Assembly (NCBI GenBank): GCA_017883105.1 | Contig: JADGOF010000126.1 | Location: forward strand, 1 to 6,695 | Direction: 5' to 3' | DNA from: Acidimicrobiales bacterium | GTDB taxonomy: Bacteria; Actinomycetota; Acidimicrobiia; Acidimicrobiales; RAAP-2 | DNA length: 6,695 nt | In this document: in pieces, positions 6,606 through 6,695 of the stretch | Position numbering within the stretch: the stretch's first letter is position 1 | Layout: each line of letters begins with the position of its first letter | The notes under the pieces: model-generated | What the model was told of the DNA's origin: nothing | What the model saw: the letters and a program-made list of their open reading frames with translations, nothing else | Databases searched by the model: none | Position numbers and translations under genes: made by a program

Positions 6606-6695
6606 TCAGTCACGAGAATGCGTGAGGTCGCTCACCACCCATTGATCAGTGCCCGTCAAGGGTTGCGGGGCCATTTCGGCGAGTCGGAGATAGCC
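6606..6695 (-). CDS. Possible C-terminal end of an upstream gene (partial)
   Basis: A minus-strand frame runs in from the window edge for 29 residues and stops at TGA 6608-6606, 88 bases before the thiolase start. The peptide (GYLRLAEMAPQPLTGTDQWV followed by nine more residues) has a balanced composition like a real protein end, but I do not recognise a family. An opposing plus-strand frame from ATG 6618 is also open to the edge and has similar third-position GC, so the call is uncertain. If real, it would make the thiolase gene an internal or second-transcript gene. Confidence 0.3.
   Translation of the reverse strand, partial: GYLRLAEMAPQPLTGTDQWVVSDLTHSRD

Noticed and set aside
5273..6625. 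450-residue plus-strand open frame antisense to the thiolase gene
   Set aside because: The thiolase on the other strand has complete catalytic motifs; this frame has none and is a mirror frame.
6618..6695. Divergent plus-strand gene start (ATG 6618, 26 codons to the edge)
   Set aside because: No Shine-Dalgarno sequence precedes it and the peptide matches nothing I know. The opposing frame is equally open, so neither the length nor the base use decides.

Overview
The window looks like a piece of a high-GC actinobacterial chromosome, possibly from an Acidimicrobiia-like lineage. The lineage is an inference from gene content, GTG start use and base composition; no marker gene is present. A hand count gives about 67% GC in a sample of the operon (4681-4740), against about 48% in positions 1-120.

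The right three quarters (1613-6517) is a tightly packed four-gene operon on the minus strand. In transcription order it encodes an SCP2-type thiolase, a CaiC-like acyl-CoA synthetase, a nitroreductase-family flavoprotein and an acyl-CoA dehydrogenase. Thiolase and synthetase overlap by ATGA. The nitroreductase stop codon lies inside the ribosome binding site of the dehydrogenase gene. The set reads as a catabolic module: the ligase makes an acyl-CoA, the dehydrogenase introduces a double bond, and the thiolase cleaves the 3-keto product. No enoyl-CoA hydratase or 3-hydroxyacyl-CoA dehydrogenase is present, and the nitroreductase has no textbook place in beta-oxidation. A near-palindrome at 6575-6594, about 58 bases upstream of the first gene, is a candidate operator. 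A short frame at 6606-6695 could be the end of a further upstream gene on the same strand.

The left quarter differs. Positions 1-448 hold no convincing gene but carry a perfect 16-base direct repeat (103-118 and 221-236), a possible inverted partial copy at the window edge, and a hairpin that could form a pseudoknot. Positions 500-1480 (plus strand, convergent with the operon) encode the N-terminal part of an IlvD/Edd-family dehydratase of the sugar-acid (L-arabinonate dehydratase) type. It keeps all three Fe-S cysteines at the family's exact spacing but ends about 250 residues early, so it is most likely a pseudogene.

I see no clearly novel system. The points most worth checking are altered catalytic positions in the ligase (motif A5 Glu to Asp, motif A10 Lys to Arg) and in the acyl-CoA dehydrogenase (catalytic Glu position is Asp with a Glu next to it), the role of the nitroreductase, the 16-base repeats, and the operator-like palindrome.
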